From positions 35,682-99,681 of the forward strand of contig NZ_NXLY01000007.1 of NCBI RefSeq assembly GCF_005406225.1: a stretch of 64,000 nucleotides of DNA. The letters run 5' to 3'. This DNA comes from Campylobacter taeniopygiae. Its GTDB lineage: Bacteria > Campylobacterota > Campylobacteria > Campylobacterales > Campylobacteraceae. The first letter of the stretch is position 1; the number at the start of each line of letters is the position of its first letter. Positions 17,421 to 29,504 of this stretch are shown here, in pieces. A program made the position numbers and the translations under genes. A model generated the notes under the pieces. The model did not search any database. It was not told where the DNA came from and saw only the letters and a list, made by a program, of their open reading frames with translations.

Positions 17421-18488
17421 ATGAAACTCAGTATTAACAAAAATACACTTGAGTCAGCTATACTTTTATGTAATGCTTACGTTGAAAAAAAAGACTCTAG
17501 CACCATCACTTCACACTTACTTTTTCAAGCTGAAGAAGATAAACTCATCATCAAAGCGAGTGATTTTGAAATAGGAATTAATTATAAAATAAGAAAAATC
17601 CGCGTTGAAAGCAGTGGTTTTGCAACTGCAAATGCAAAAAATATAGCTGATGTTGTTAAAAGTTTAAATAATGAAGAAGTTATCTTAGAAACTATTGATA
17701 ATTTCTTGTTTATAAGACAAAAAAGAACAAAATATAAATTGCCTATGTTTAATTATGAAGATTTTCCAGATTTTCCAAAAACAGAAGGAAAAAATCAATT
17801 TGATATTGATTCAAGTGATTTGAGTCGTTCTCTTAAAAAAATATTACCAAGCATCGATACTAACAATCCAAAATATTCTTTAAATGGTGCTTTTTTAGAT
17901 ATCAAAACTGATAAAATCAATTTCGTTGGAACTGATACTAGACGCCTTGCTGTTTATACTCTTGATAAAACTAATCCTCAAGAATTTTCTATAAGTATTC
18001 CTAAAAAAGCTATTATGGAAATGCAAAAACTTTTCTATGAAAAAATAGAAATTTATTATGATCAAAATATGCTTATCGCTAAAAATGATAATTTTGAATT
18101 CTTTACCAAACTTATCAACGATAAATTCCCAGATTATGAAAAAGTCATTCCAAAAGAATTCAAACAAACTCTTGAATTTTCAACTGAAGATTTTATCGAT
18201 AGTCTTAAGAAAATCAGCGTCGTAACTGAAAAAATGAGACTTCATTTTAATAAAGATAAAATCATCTTTGAAGGTATCAGCTTAGACAATATGGAAGCAA
18301 AAACTGAACTTGAAATTCAAACAGGTGTAAATGAAGAATTCACTCTAACTATAAAAATAAAATATCTACTTGATTTTTTAATGTCTATAGAAGAAGAAAA
18401 ATTCAGCTTAAATGTTAATGAATCTAATCTAGCTTTCGTAGTTAAATCTCAAGGTTTATCTATGATCATTATGCCTATGATTTTGTAA
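17421..18488 (+). CDS. dnaN: DNA polymerase III beta sliding clamp
   Basis: 355 residues, the normal length for a clamp made of three similar folds. Landmarks are TTSHLLFQAE-like region near residue 30, FVGTDTRRLAVYTL near 170 and the C-terminal SQGLSMIIMPMIL, which is the MPMR-like end of the family. The clamp ring tethers the replicase. An AAGGAG ribosome-binding site precedes the ATG. Confidence 0.96.
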   Translation: MKLSINKNTLESAILLCNAYVEKKDSSTITSHLLFQAEEDKLIIKASDFEIGINYKIRKIRVESSGFATANAKNIADVVKSLNNEEVILETIDNFLFIRQKRTKYKLPMFNYEDFPDFPKTEGKNQFDIDSSDLSRSLKKILPSIDTNNPKYSLNGAFLDIKTDKINFVGTDTRRLAVYTLDKTNPQEFSISIPKKAIMEMQKLFYEKIEIYYDQNMLIAKNDNFEFFTKLINDKFPDYEKVIPKEFKQTLEFSTEDFIDSLKKISVVTEKMRLHFNKDKIIFEGISLDNMEAKTELEIQTGVNEEFTLTIKIKYLLDFLMSIEEEKFSLNVNESNLAFVVKSQGLSMIIMPMIL

Positions 18489-18512
18489 GAAATTTTTTAA
18501 AAAGTTAGATAA

Positions 18513-20837
<2,325 letters not shown>

Positions 20838-20839
20838 AT

Positions 20840-20868
20840 AAATAAAGAAGATTTTTTCTTCTTTATTT
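20840..20868 (+). terminator. Terminator after gyrB
   Basis: Perfect 12-bp A/T stem AAATAAAGAAGA with a TTTTT loop, 3 nt after the gyrB stop. Confidence 0.7.
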
Positions 20869-20892
20869 CAAAACTGATTTAAAGATAATTTG

Positions 20893-21849
20893 ATGAAAAA
20901 ATATAGCTTTTTAGATTTGATTATAGAAGTTTTAAAAGAAAGTGAAATTCCTTTAAGTGCGAATGAAATTTGGCAATACGCTTTAAATAAAAATTTTGAT
21001 AAAAAACTCCAAAGTTATCAAAATGGAACTTTAACTAAAACCCCTGTTGCAAGTTTAGCTGCTAAAATTTATGTTAATTTAAATGGCAAAGACTCTTTAT
21101 TTTTAGTTGTTTCTAAAAATCCAACGAAATTTTGGCTAAAAGAAAGAGAAAATGAACTCAATCTTGCAAAATCAAAAAATATAGAAATTCAAAAAGAAGA
21201 AAGTAAATTTAGAGAAAGAGATTTGCATCCTTTAGTGGTTAAGTTTTTATTTGAAAGTCCTGATTTTAATCTTTATTCTAAGACTATTTTTCATGAAAAG
21301 TCCCATAAAGGAAAAAGTGGTGAAAATGAATGGATCCATCCTGATATAGTAGGTGTGCATTTTCCTTTCAAAGATTATGAAGATGAAACTTTTAAACTTT
21401 GCAAGAATTTAAATCAAATTTCTTACAAAATTTATAGTTTTGAGCTTAAAATAAAACTTGATTTTTCAAATTTAAGACAAAGTTATTTTCAAGCTGTGAG
21501 TAATTCTAGCTGGGCAAATGAAGGTTATTTGGTTGCTTTGGAATTTGATGATGAGATTATGAATGAGCTTTGGAGATTAAACAATGCTTTTGGAATCGGT
21601 TTTATCAAGCTTGATGTTAGAGATATTAACGATTCTAAAGTGATCATTAAGGCTAGAGAAAAATCAAATTTAGATCTTATTACTTTAGATTTGTTGGTAA
21701 ATAAAAATAAAGATTTTAATGAATTTATACAAAATCTAAACAAGGATATTGATATATCAGATATTGAAAGAATAGGATATAAATTCTATGATGAAATTTA
21801 TAATGATGAAAAAATGCAAAAATATTTGAAAGATAAAAAAATCATTTAA
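20893..21849 (+). CDS. HrgA-like protein: HARE-HTH domain plus PD-(D/E)XK nuclease-like domain
   Basis: 318 residues from the ATG at 20893 (a TTG one codon earlier is also open). Residues 2-78 (FLDLIIEVLKESEIPLSANE, then PVASLAAKIY, then KFWL) are a HARE-HTH, a winged-helix domain often fused to chromatin or restriction proteins. The C-terminal part has HPDIVGV (D151) and, 33 residues on, FELKIKL (E184, K186), a good PD-(D/E)XK core, followed by SYFQAVSNSSWANEGYLVA. This architecture is that of Helicobacter HrgA, which replaces a restriction gene in some strains. It stands alone between gyrB and the sulfite oxidase genes, with its own terminators. Confidence 0.75.
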   Translation: MKKYSFLDLIIEVLKESEIPLSANEIWQYALNKNFDKKLQSYQNGTLTKTPVASLAAKIYVNLNGKDSLFLVVSKNPTKFWLKERENELNLAKSKNIEIQKEESKFRERDLHPLVVKFLFESPDFNLYSKTIFHEKSHKGKSGENEWIHPDIVGVHFPFKDYEDETFKLCKNLNQISYKIYSFELKIKLDFSNLRQSYFQAVSNSSWANEGYLVALEFDDEIMNELWRLNNAFGIGFIKLDVRDINDSKVIIKAREKSNLDLITLDLLVNKNKDFNEFIQNLNKDIDISDIERIGYKFYDEIYNDEKMQKYLKDKKII

Positions 21850-21854
21850 AGATT

Positions 21855-21889
21855 TTTATCAAAAAAAGAAATTCACTTTTTTTGATAAA
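21855..21889. terminator. Bidirectional terminator
   Basis: TTTATCAAAAAAAG pairs perfectly with CTTTTTTTGATAAA (14 bp, 7-nt loop) between the convergent hrgA-like gene and the cytochrome gene. Confidence 0.8.
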
Positions 21890-21895
21890 TTAAAA

Positions 21896-22240
21896 TTATT
21901 TATTTTCTAAAAGAACAGCCAAAGGAACTCTTCTTCTAGTGTTGTATTGTTCTCCGTAGTATTTTTCAAGATAATTTAAAATCTTTTCTTCATCTTCGGC
22001 CGGAATTTCCCAAAGTCCTTCTTCTGCTTGCATCCATCTAATAGCAGCTAACCAAGCTTGTTTGTTCGCGTGCATATTTGTAATGAGTCCTGAATTATGA
22101 CAAGCAAGACAATTAGCTTCCACTAAAGGTGAAACAGGATCGATGATCAAACCTGTTTCTGGATTGACTTTATAATCTTGAGCAAGGGAAAAACTCAAGC
22201 TTAAAGTGAGTAAAAATAAAATTTTTTTAAACATGATCAA
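21896..22240 (-). CDS. Monohaem c-type cytochrome, sulfite oxidase partner (SorB-like)
   Basis: 114 residues with a signal peptide (FKKILFLLTLSLSFSLA) and one haem site CLACH (C44, C47, H48). The ATG overlaps the stop of the molybdoenzyme gene (ATGA), so the two subunits are made together. In C. jejuni the homologous pair (Cj0004c/Cj0005c) is a sulfite:cytochrome c oxidoreductase that feeds electrons from sulfite to the respiratory chain. The cytochrome is the electron acceptor in the periplasm. Confidence 0.88.
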   Translation of the reverse strand: MIMFKKILFLLTLSLSFSLAQDYKVNPETGLIIDPVSPLVEANCLACHNSGLITNMHANKQAWLAAIRWMQAEEGLWEIPAEDEEKILNYLEKYYGEQYNTRRRVPLAVLLENK

Positions 22241-23478
22241 ACTCCATATACATTCACTCTATGGCAAGCATTATTTAAATAACCGCCTGGATTCCATTGT
22301 GCTAAAACCATAGGTTGGCTTTTATTTTCACTATCGACTGCTCTAGCCCAAATTTCATAATATCCTTTTGTTGGGATGGAAACTTCAGCGCTCCATTTTT
22401 GCCATGCTAAACGATTAAGTGGTTTTTCTACTTTAGCCTTAATCCAAGTTACACCATAATCACAACTTACAAAAACATCTTTTACAAACAACTCTCCCGC
22501 CCAAGCTTTTCCTCTAACTTCAAATTTTTTATTAACTTTTACTTGAGTGCCATTTTTTACATTGGTAATTACAGATCTTACCGGCATTGATTCTATGATT
22601 TTTGTTTCGCCTTTATAGCTAAAATCACCTGGTTTAACCGGAGTTACAGGAACTCTATAAGATCCTTCCATTTTTTCACCATCATGAACTTTATTTCTTA
22701 CAACGATTTTGCTTAGCCATTTTCCACTGGTACTCGCAGGATAACCTCCACAAACTAAACGTAAAGGATAGCCATTGTATAGTGGAATGTCTTTTCCTTC
22801 ATAAGCCCAAGCGACTAAGGTTTCATCTTGTAAAGCTTTAGAAATAGGAACACCACGGCTAATAGGAGCGCTTTCTTCACCATTTAACTTAGTGTCTATT
22901 CCATAATATCCGATATAAACAGCGTCTTTTTTAAGACCACAATCTTCTAAAATATCTTTTAATCTTACTCCAGTCCATCTACCACAAGCCACAGCACCAT
23001 AACCCCATTGAGTTCCTTTAGTGCTAGGTAAAACTTCTGCTCTTCCGTTTCCGCCACATTCAACGGTTAAGGCATAAGTGTAAGTTTTGAATTTCTTTTT
23101 TAACTCATCTAAAGTATAAGTTTTAGAATTCACAACACTTTCGCCGCCGATTTCTAAAGTCCAACCTTTTTTTAATCTTGCTTTGATAGTTTCTAGAGTT
23201 GGTGGAACGCCGTTATTTCTAACAAAGAAATTTTCAGGTTTTGTAAAGTCGCTATCAAGAGCATAAATTTCTGTTTCTGCAGTCATTGGTCTATCACCAT
23301 GATAGATTAAATCTTTTTTTCCTTCTAATTTAAAATTTGGTAATTCTTTTGCTAAAGCTTTGCTGCCTAAAAAATTTTTAAAAGAAAAACTAGATAATAC
23401 GCTTATACCAAGCAAACTCACTCCTAAATTTTTTAGAAAATCTCTTCTGTTTTCTTCATTGTGATCAGTTTTTTTCAT
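22237..23478 (-). CDS. Periplasmic molybdoenzyme, sulfite oxidase family (SorA-like)
   Basis: 413 residues. The N-terminal ENRRDFLKNLGVSLLG is a twin-arginine export signal (R11, R12). The molybdenum-ligating Cys is C141 in TVECGGNGR, followed by WGYGAVACGRWTGVRL, both family signatures, and a C-terminal dimerisation (Ig-like) domain ending AQWNPGGYLNNACHRV. It oxidises sulfite to sulfate. It is the first gene of the two-gene operon. Confidence 0.92.
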   Translation of the reverse strand: MKKTDHNEENRRDFLKNLGVSLLGISVLSSFSFKNFLGSKALAKELPNFKLEGKKDLIYHGDRPMTAETEIYALDSDFTKPENFFVRNNGVPPTLETIKARLKKGWTLEIGGESVVNSKTYTLDELKKKFKTYTYALTVECGGNGRAEVLPSTKGTQWGYGAVACGRWTGVRLKDILEDCGLKKDAVYIGYYGIDTKLNGEESAPISRGVPISKALQDETLVAWAYEGKDIPLYNGYPLRLVCGGYPASTSGKWLSKIVVRNKVHDGEKMEGSYRVPVTPVKPGDFSYKGETKIIESMPVRSVITNVKNGTQVKVNKKFEVRGKAWAGELFVKDVFVSCDYGVTWIKAKVEKPLNRLAWQKWSAEVSIPTKGYYEIWARAVDSENKSQPMVLAQWNPGGYLNNACHRVNVYGV

Positions 23479-23671
23479 TGTAACTTCCTTTGATTTTTTA
23501 AATACGATAATTTTAGTATAATTTAAATAATCTAAATAATTTATAATATTAATGTTTTTAATTAAAAAAAATTATTATTTTAAAATAATGATGTAAAAAT
23601 AAGTATTTTATAATAAAATAACATTTCCATGATTTTTTATAAAATCAAAAATTTATAATGAAGGAAAAAAA

Positions 23672-24973
23672 TTGACTTTACTTACAAATCCAGTTATAGT
23701 AAGCGTTTTATTGATGAGCTTACTTTGTTTATTTCGTTTCAATGTGCTTTTAAGCCTTTTAATTTCAGCACTTGTAGCAGGAATGCTAGATCATATGCCA
23801 TTAACAGAGAGTATGAATGTTTTGATTGATGGTATGCAAGGCAATTTAAAAACGGCTTTAAGTTATGTTATTTTGGGCGCGATCGCTGCAGCCATTTCTC
23901 GCACTCACTTAACAGCGTATTTGATTAAAATAGTAAGTCATTTTATTTCTCATAAAAAATATTTATTGATTTTATCCATTGCTATAATTTCTTGTTTTTC
24001 TCAGAATTTAATCCCTATTCACGTGGCTTTTATTCCTTTGCTTATACCGCCACTTTTAAGTTTGTTTAATCGCTTAAAGATAGATCGTAGGGCAGTTGCT
24101 TGTGCATTAACTTTTGGTCTTACAACTCCTTATATGGTTTTGCCTGTTGGATTTGGTTTGACTTTCCAAGATCTTTTAAAAGATAATCTTGTAAAAAACG
24201 GCGTTAATGTAACTTTAAATGATGTCACTCATACGATGTATTTTGCAGCTATTTGTATGATTACTGGGCTTTTTTTAGCGATTTTTGTTTTTTATCGCAA
24301 ACCAAAGGAATATAAAGAAATAGAATTAGCTAAAATCGACTTAGAAAATTTGCAAATGACACGTAAAGAATGGGGTGTTTTAGCCGGATTGATTTTGACT
24401 TTAATTTTGCAACTTATCACTATGAATTTACCTTTATCTGGACTTTTAGGCTTTATTTTAATGGTCGTTTTAGGTGGGGTAAAATATAGCAATGTCAATG
24501 AGATTTTTGATGACGGGCTTAAGACTATGGGGTTTATCGCCTTTGTTATTCTTGTAGCAGCGGGATACGGAGAAGTTTTAAGACATGGTGGAGCGGTGCA
24601 AGAACTTGTTAATTTTGTGATTCCATGGATCAAACAAAGCAAATTTTTAGCCATCTTTTTAATGCTTTTAATCGGACTTATCGTGACTATGGGTATAGGA
24701 ACTTCTTTTGGAACGATTCCTATCATTGCGACGCTTTTTTGTCCTATTTGTATAGAGCTTGGTTTTAGTATCCCTTTGACGATTTTTATTTTAGGGGTAG
24801 CTGGAGCCTTAGGAGATGCTGGAAGTCCTGCTAGTGAAACCACAATGGGAACAACTGTGGGCTTAAATGCTGATAAACAGCACGATCATATTAAAGATAC
24901 TTGCATACCAACTTTTATTTTTTACAATGGCCCTTTACTGATTTTAGGAAGTATTATCGCTATGTTTTTATAG
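23672..24973 (+). CDS. Na+/H+ antiporter family (NhaC/Dcu-like) membrane carrier
   Basis: 433 residues, about 11-12 transmembrane helices. GDAGSPASETTMGTTVGLNAD near residue 385 is the conserved polar loop of this carrier family, and GTSFGTIPIIATLFCP near 345 the matching half-repeat. The start is TTG, with a clear AAGGAAAAAA ribosome-binding site and no ATG close by. Substrate is not certain; family members exchange Na+ or amino acids for protons. Confidence 0.8.
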   Translation: MTLLTNPVIVSVLLMSLLCLFRFNVLLSLLISALVAGMLDHMPLTESMNVLIDGMQGNLKTALSYVILGAIAAAISRTHLTAYLIKIVSHFISHKKYLLILSIAIISCFSQNLIPIHVAFIPLLIPPLLSLFNRLKIDRRAVACALTFGLTTPYMVLPVGFGLTFQDLLKDNLVKNGVNVTLNDVTHTMYFAAICMITGLFLAIFVFYRKPKEYKEIELAKIDLENLQMTRKEWGVLAGLILTLILQLITMNLPLSGLLGFILMVVLGGVKYSNVNEIFDDGLKTMGFIAFVILVAAGYGEVLRHGGAVQELVNFVIPWIKQSKFLAIFLMLLIGLIVTMGIGTSFGTIPIIATLFCPICIELGFSIPLTIFILGVAGALGDAGSPASETTMGTTVGLNADKQHDHIKDTCIPTFIFYNGPLLILGSIIAMFL

Positions 24974-24999
24974 CGTCTAGTTTATATTCTTATTTATGT

Positions 25000-25005
25000 T
25001 ATAAT
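25000..25005 (+). promoter_or_regulatory. -10 box for gltB
   Basis: TTATGTTATAAT is a strong extended -10 box, about 39 nt upstream of the gltB ATG. Confidence 0.6.
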
Positions 25006-25043
25006 CCTTATAAATAGTGAAAAACAATTTATAAGGAGTAAAG

Positions 25044-28000
25044 ATGAATTTAGAGGATATTTTAGAAAAAAATCAAAGCATAGGACTTTATGATTCTAAA
25101 AATGAGCATGATGCTTGTGGGATTGCTGCTGTTGCTAATATACGCGGTATTGCTTCTTATAAGGTTATTTGTAATGCTTTAGAAATTTTGATGAATCTAG
25201 AGCATAGAGGAGGTTTTGGAGCTGAAGAAAATTCAGGAGACGGAGCTGGAATTTTAATCCAAATTCCGCACGATTTTTTTAAAACTCAAGAATTAGGCTT
25301 TGAACTTCCAAAAAAAGGTGATTATGCTGTTGCACAAATGTTTTTATCTCCTAATTTAGAGGCTAAAGAGGAAGCTAAGGCTATATTTTTGCAAGGTTTA
25401 AAAGATAAAAATCTTGAATTTTTAGGTTTTAGAGAAGTTCCTTTTAATCCTAGCGATATAGGAGAGAGTGCCTTAAGAGCTATGCCTTATTTCTTACAAG
25501 CCTTTGTGAAAAAGCCTGATGAAATAAATGCAGGAATTGAATTTGAAAGAGTGCTTTATAGCTGCCGTCGTTTGATAGAAAAAAGGGCTTTACATGTGCC
25601 TAAATTTTATTTTTCTAGCTTTTCTTCTAGGACTATTGTTTATAAAGGAATGTTACTTTCTACACAATTGAGTGATTTTTATCTTGATTTTAAAGATGTC
25701 AATATGAAATCAGCTATAGCCTTAGTGCATTCTCGTTTTTCTACCAATACTTTTCCAAGTTGGGAAAGAGCACATCCAAATCGTTATATGGTGCATAATG
25801 GTGAGATTAATACTATACGAGGTAATGTTGATGGCATCAGATCAAGACAAGATTTGATGCAAAGTGATTATTTTGAAAATTTGGATGAAATTTTTCCAAT
25901 CATTGCTAAAGAAAGCAGTGATTCTGCTATGTTTGATAATACTTTAGAATTTTTAGCTTTAAATGGCAGAACTTTAGAAGAAGCTTTTATGATGATGGTA
26001 CCTGAACCTTGGCATAAAAATGAAAATATGCAAAGTCATAAACGTGCATTTTATGAGTATCATTCTTTATTAATGGAGCCTTGGGATGGTCCTGCTGCGA
26101 TTGTTTTTACAGATGGTGTGATTATGGGGGCGAGTTTAGATAGAAATGGTTTTCGTCCTTCAAGGTATTACCTTACAAAAGATGATATGTTGATACTTTC
26201 TAGTGAAACAGGAGCTTTAAAAATCGATGAAAAAAATATCAAAGCTAAAAAACGTTTAGAGCCAGGAAAACTTTTACTTGTCGATACTGCAAGAGGTAGG
26301 GTGGTAACTGATCATGAAATTAAAGAACATTATGCTAATGCTAAACCTTATCAAAAATGGCTTACAAATTTGATCGATCTTGAAAAACAAGATAGTGGAG
26401 CCTATAAGCACAAATTTTTAAAGCAAGATGAAATTTTTAAACTTCAAAAAATTTTTGGTTGGGATGAGGTCGAACTTAGTATTAAGGCTATGGCACAAAA
26501 TGCTAAAGAAGAGATTATTTCTACAGGAGTTGATACGCCTTTGGCTGTTTTATCTAAAAACTATCAACCTTTGTATAATTATTTTAAGCAGCTTTGTGCG
26601 CAAGTGACCAATCCTCCGCTTGATTCTATACGAGAAGAAATCGTAACCTCAACGAGAATTTATTTAGGTTGTGAAGGAAATTTATTAAAGCCTGATGAAA
26701 AGAACGCGAAACGTGTAAAAATTTCTTTACCAATTATTACGAATGAAGAATTGTTTGAGATTAGATCTTTGAAAAATTTTAAAGTGAAAGAATTTTCTAT
26801 ACTTTATGATTATTCTAAAATGAATTTAGAAAAGGCTTTGGATAATCTTTTTATAGAAATAGAAAAAGAGATAAAAAAAGGAACTTCTATCGTGATTTTA
26901 AGTGATAAAGGAGTCGATGAAAATAATGCTTATATCCCTGCTTTACTTGCGGTTTCTGGGGTGCATAATTATTTGGTTAGAAAAAATTTAAGAACACATA
27001 CAAGTATCATTATAGAAAGTGCAGAACCTAGAGAAATTCATCATTTTGCTTGTCTTTTGGGTTATGGTGCGACTGTGATCAATCCTTATTTGGTTTATGA
27101 AAGTATTTATAAACTCATTCAAGATAAAGAACTTGATTTAAGTTATGAAAAAGCGGTGGAAAATTTTATCCATGCAAGTTCAAATGGCATAGTAAAAATC
27201 GCCTCTAAAATGGGTGTTTCTACTTTGCAAAGTTATAATGGATCGGCACTTTTTGAATGCTTGGGATTAAATTCTAAAATGATTGATAAATATTTTGGCT
27301 CTACTGTCTCTCGTATAGAGGGTATTAGTTTGCACGATTTTGAAAAAGAATTTCTTCATTTTTATAAAAATGCTTTCAATGAGCAAACTTTTAAAGAGGA
27401 ACATTTAATCGATCCTATGATTGTTTTTAATCTTCAAAAGGCGTGTCAAAATAATGATTATAAAATTTTTAAAAAGTATTCTTCTTTGATTGATGAAAAA
27501 CAAGTGACATTGCGTTCTTTAATGGAATTTGATTTTAATGAAGCTATCAGCATCGATAAAGTAGAAAGTGTAGAAAGCATAGTAAAACGTTTTAGAACCG
27601 GTGCAATAAGCTATGGATCAATTTCTAAAGAAGCTCATGAGTGTTTGGCTATGGCGATGAATAAAATAGGTGCAAAGTCAAATTCAGGTGAGGGTGGGGA
27701 AGATGAAGAACGCTATGAAAGCGATAAAAATTCTGCTATAAAACAAGTTGCAAGTGGCCGTTTTGGAGTGGATTTAAATTATTTAATCCATGCAAAAGAA
27801 ATTCAAATTAAAGTTGCTCAAGGGGCAAAACCTGGAGAAGGGGGACAATTGCTAGGTTTTAAAGTTTATCCTTGGATCGCAAAAGCTAGACATTCTACTC
27901 CAGCTGTTACTCTTATTTCTCCGCCACCACATCATGATATTTATTCTATTGAAGATTTGGCTCAGCTTATTTATGATTTAAAAAATTCAAACAAGGATGC

Positions 28001-29471
28001 GAAAATTTCAGTAAAACTCGTCAGTGCAAATGGTATAGGAACCGTTGCTGCTGGTGTTGCAAAATCAGGAGCTAATTCTATTTTAATTTCAGGTTATGAT
28101 GGAGGAACAGGAGCGAGTGCTAGAACTTCAATTTTACATGCGGGAATTCCTTGGGAGTTAGGACTTACTGAAGCACACCAAACCCTTATTTTAAACAAGC
28201 TTAGAGATAGAATAAAATTAGCAGTTGATGGCAAACTCATGACGGGAAGAGATTTGGCCATAGCAGCACTTTTAGGGGCTGAAGAATTCGGATTTGCAAC
28301 AGCAGTTATGATTGTAATGGGTTGTAGTATGAATAAGGTTTGCCATCTTAATACTTGTCCGGTTGGAATCGCCACTCAAGATGCAAAGCTTAGAAAGAAT
28401 TTTAAAGGTAAGGTGGATGAGGTTGTTAATTTTATGTATTTTATAGCAGAAGAGTTAAGAGAATACATGGCTAAATTAGGTTTTGAACGTTTAGACGATA
28501 TGATAGGTCGTGTGGATAAACTTCATCAAAAAAATGCACAAGCTAAAGCAGGAAAAATTAATTTAGATAAAATTTTAAAATCTTTATCCACTTACAATAA
28601 AACCGCAGTGCATTTTAAAGATTATAAAGATAATAAACTTGAAAAAACGATTGATTATAGAATTTTACTCCCGCTTTGTAAAAATGCTATAAAAGAACCG
28701 ATCAAACTTTCTTTAGAAGTGGGCAATCAAAGCAGGACTTTTGCGACTATGCTTTCAAGTGAAATTTTAAAAACTCATGGAAAAGATGCTTTAATGGAAG
28801 ATAATATCCATATTAAAGCTATAGGAAATGCTGGAAATAGCTTTGGAGCTTTTTTGATCAAAGGGATCAAGCTTGAGATCATCGGAGATAGTAATGATTA
28901 TTTAGGCAAAGGTTTAAGTGGAGGAAAAATCATCGCTAAAATTTCAGATGAGGCGACTTTTTCACCCGAAGAAAATATCATCGCAGGAAATGCTTGTTTG
29001 TATGGTGCAACTGAAGGTGAAGTGTATCTTGATGGCATAGCTGGAGAGAGATTTTGTGTGAGAAATTCAGGTGCTAAAGCTGTGGTTTTAGGAATGGGAA
29101 TTCATGGATGTGAGTATATGACAGGCGGGCTTGTAGTCGTGCTTGGTGATGTGGGTGCTAATTTTGCAGCTGGAATGAGTGGAGGCGTTGCTTACATACT
29201 AGGAAGGCACAATGAAGTTCATGTTAATACGGAGCTTGTGGATATTAAGGATTTAAACGCTAAAGACGAAAAAGAATTAAAAAAGATGATAGAAAAACAT
29301 ATTTTTTATACCGATTCAAAAAAAGCTAAGGATATACTAGATAAATTTGATAAGAAGGATTTTTTTAAGATTATGCCAAGGGATTATGAAAAGATGTTGA
29401 AAATGCTTGAAATTTGCAAGCATGAAAAAGATCCAAGTTTAACAGCTTTTTTGAAAATCACACAAGGATAA
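25044..29471 (+). CDS. gltB: Glutamate synthase large subunit
   Basis: 1475 residues. The glutaminase domain starts at the conserved Cys in HDACGIAAVANIRG (C26 region; short leader removed in the family), then a central linker domain, the FMN/synthase domain with NSGEGGEDEERY and GGTGASARTS, the 3Fe-4S cysteines in MGCSMNKVCHLNTCPVG, and the C-terminal beta-helix with GGLVVVLGDVGANFAAGMSGG. It converts glutamine and 2-oxoglutarate to glutamate. Oddly, the small subunit gltD, which I expect downstream, is absent: rnhB follows convergently 21 nt later. Confidence 0.96.
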   Translation: MNLEDILEKNQSIGLYDSKNEHDACGIAAVANIRGIASYKVICNALEILMNLEHRGGFGAEENSGDGAGILIQIPHDFFKTQELGFELPKKGDYAVAQMFLSPNLEAKEEAKAIFLQGLKDKNLEFLGFREVPFNPSDIGESALRAMPYFLQAFVKKPDEINAGIEFERVLYSCRRLIEKRALHVPKFYFSSFSSRTIVYKGMLLSTQLSDFYLDFKDVNMKSAIALVHSRFSTNTFPSWERAHPNRYMVHNGEINTIRGNVDGIRSRQDLMQSDYFENLDEIFPIIAKESSDSAMFDNTLEFLALNGRTLEEAFMMMVPEPWHKNENMQSHKRAFYEYHSLLMEPWDGPAAIVFTDGVIMGASLDRNGFRPSRYYLTKDDMLILSSETGALKIDEKNIKAKKRLEPGKLLLVDTARGRVVTDHEIKEHYANAKPYQKWLTNLIDLEKQDSGAYKHKFLKQDEIFKLQKIFGWDEVELSIKAMAQNAKEEIISTGVDTPLAVLSKNYQPLYNYFKQLCAQVTNPPLDSIREEIVTSTRIYLGCEGNLLKPDEKNAKRVKISLPIITNEELFEIRSLKNFKVKEFSILYDYSKMNLEKALDNLFIEIEKEIKKGTSIVILSDKGVDENNAYIPALLAVSGVHNYLVRKNLRTHTSIIIESAEPREIHHFACLLGYGATVINPYLVYESIYKLIQDKELDLSYEKAVENFIHASSNGIVKIASKMGVSTLQSYNGSALFECLGLNSKMIDKYFGSTVSRIEGISLHDFEKEFLHFYKNAFNEQTFKEEHLIDPMIVFNLQKACQNNDYKIFKKYSSLIDEKQVTLRSLMEFDFNEAISIDKVESVESIVKRFRTGAISYGSISKEAHECLAMAMNKIGAKSNSGEGGEDEERYESDKNSAIKQVASGRFGVDLNYLIHAKEIQIKVAQGAKPGEGGQLLGFKVYPWIAKARHSTPAVTLISPPPHHDIYSIEDLAQLIYDLKNSNKDAKISVKLVSANGIGTVAAGVAKSGANSILISGYDGGTGASARTSILHAGIPWELGLTEAHQTLILNKLRDRIKLAVDGKLMTGRDLAIAALLGAEEFGFATAVMIVMGCSMNKVCHLNTCPVGIATQDAKLRKNFKGKVDEVVNFMYFIAEELREYMAKLGFERLDDMIGRVDKLHQKNAQAKAGKINLDKILKSLSTYNKTAVHFKDYKDNKLEKTIDYRILLPLCKNAIKEPIKLSLEVGNQSRTFATMLSSEILKTHGKDALMEDNIHIKAIGNAGNSFGAFLIKGIKLEIIGDSNDYLGKGLSGGKIIAKISDEATFSPEENIIAGNACLYGATEGEVYLDGIAGERFCVRNSGAKAVVLGMGIHGCEYMTGGLVVVLGDVGANFAAGMSGGVAYILGRHNEVHVNTELVDIKDLNAKDEKELKKMIEKHIFYTDSKKAKDILDKFDKKDFFKIMPRDYEKMLKMLEICKHEKDPSLTAFLKITQG

Positions 29472-29475
29472 AAAT

Positions 29476-29504
29476 AAACTAAAATGATAATTTCATTTTA
29501 GTTT
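29476..29504. terminator. Bidirectional terminator gltB/rnhB
   Basis: Perfect 12-bp stem AAACTAAAATGA/TCATTTTAGTTT, 5-nt loop, T-tract on the plus side. It overlaps the rnhB stop codon. Confidence 0.85.
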
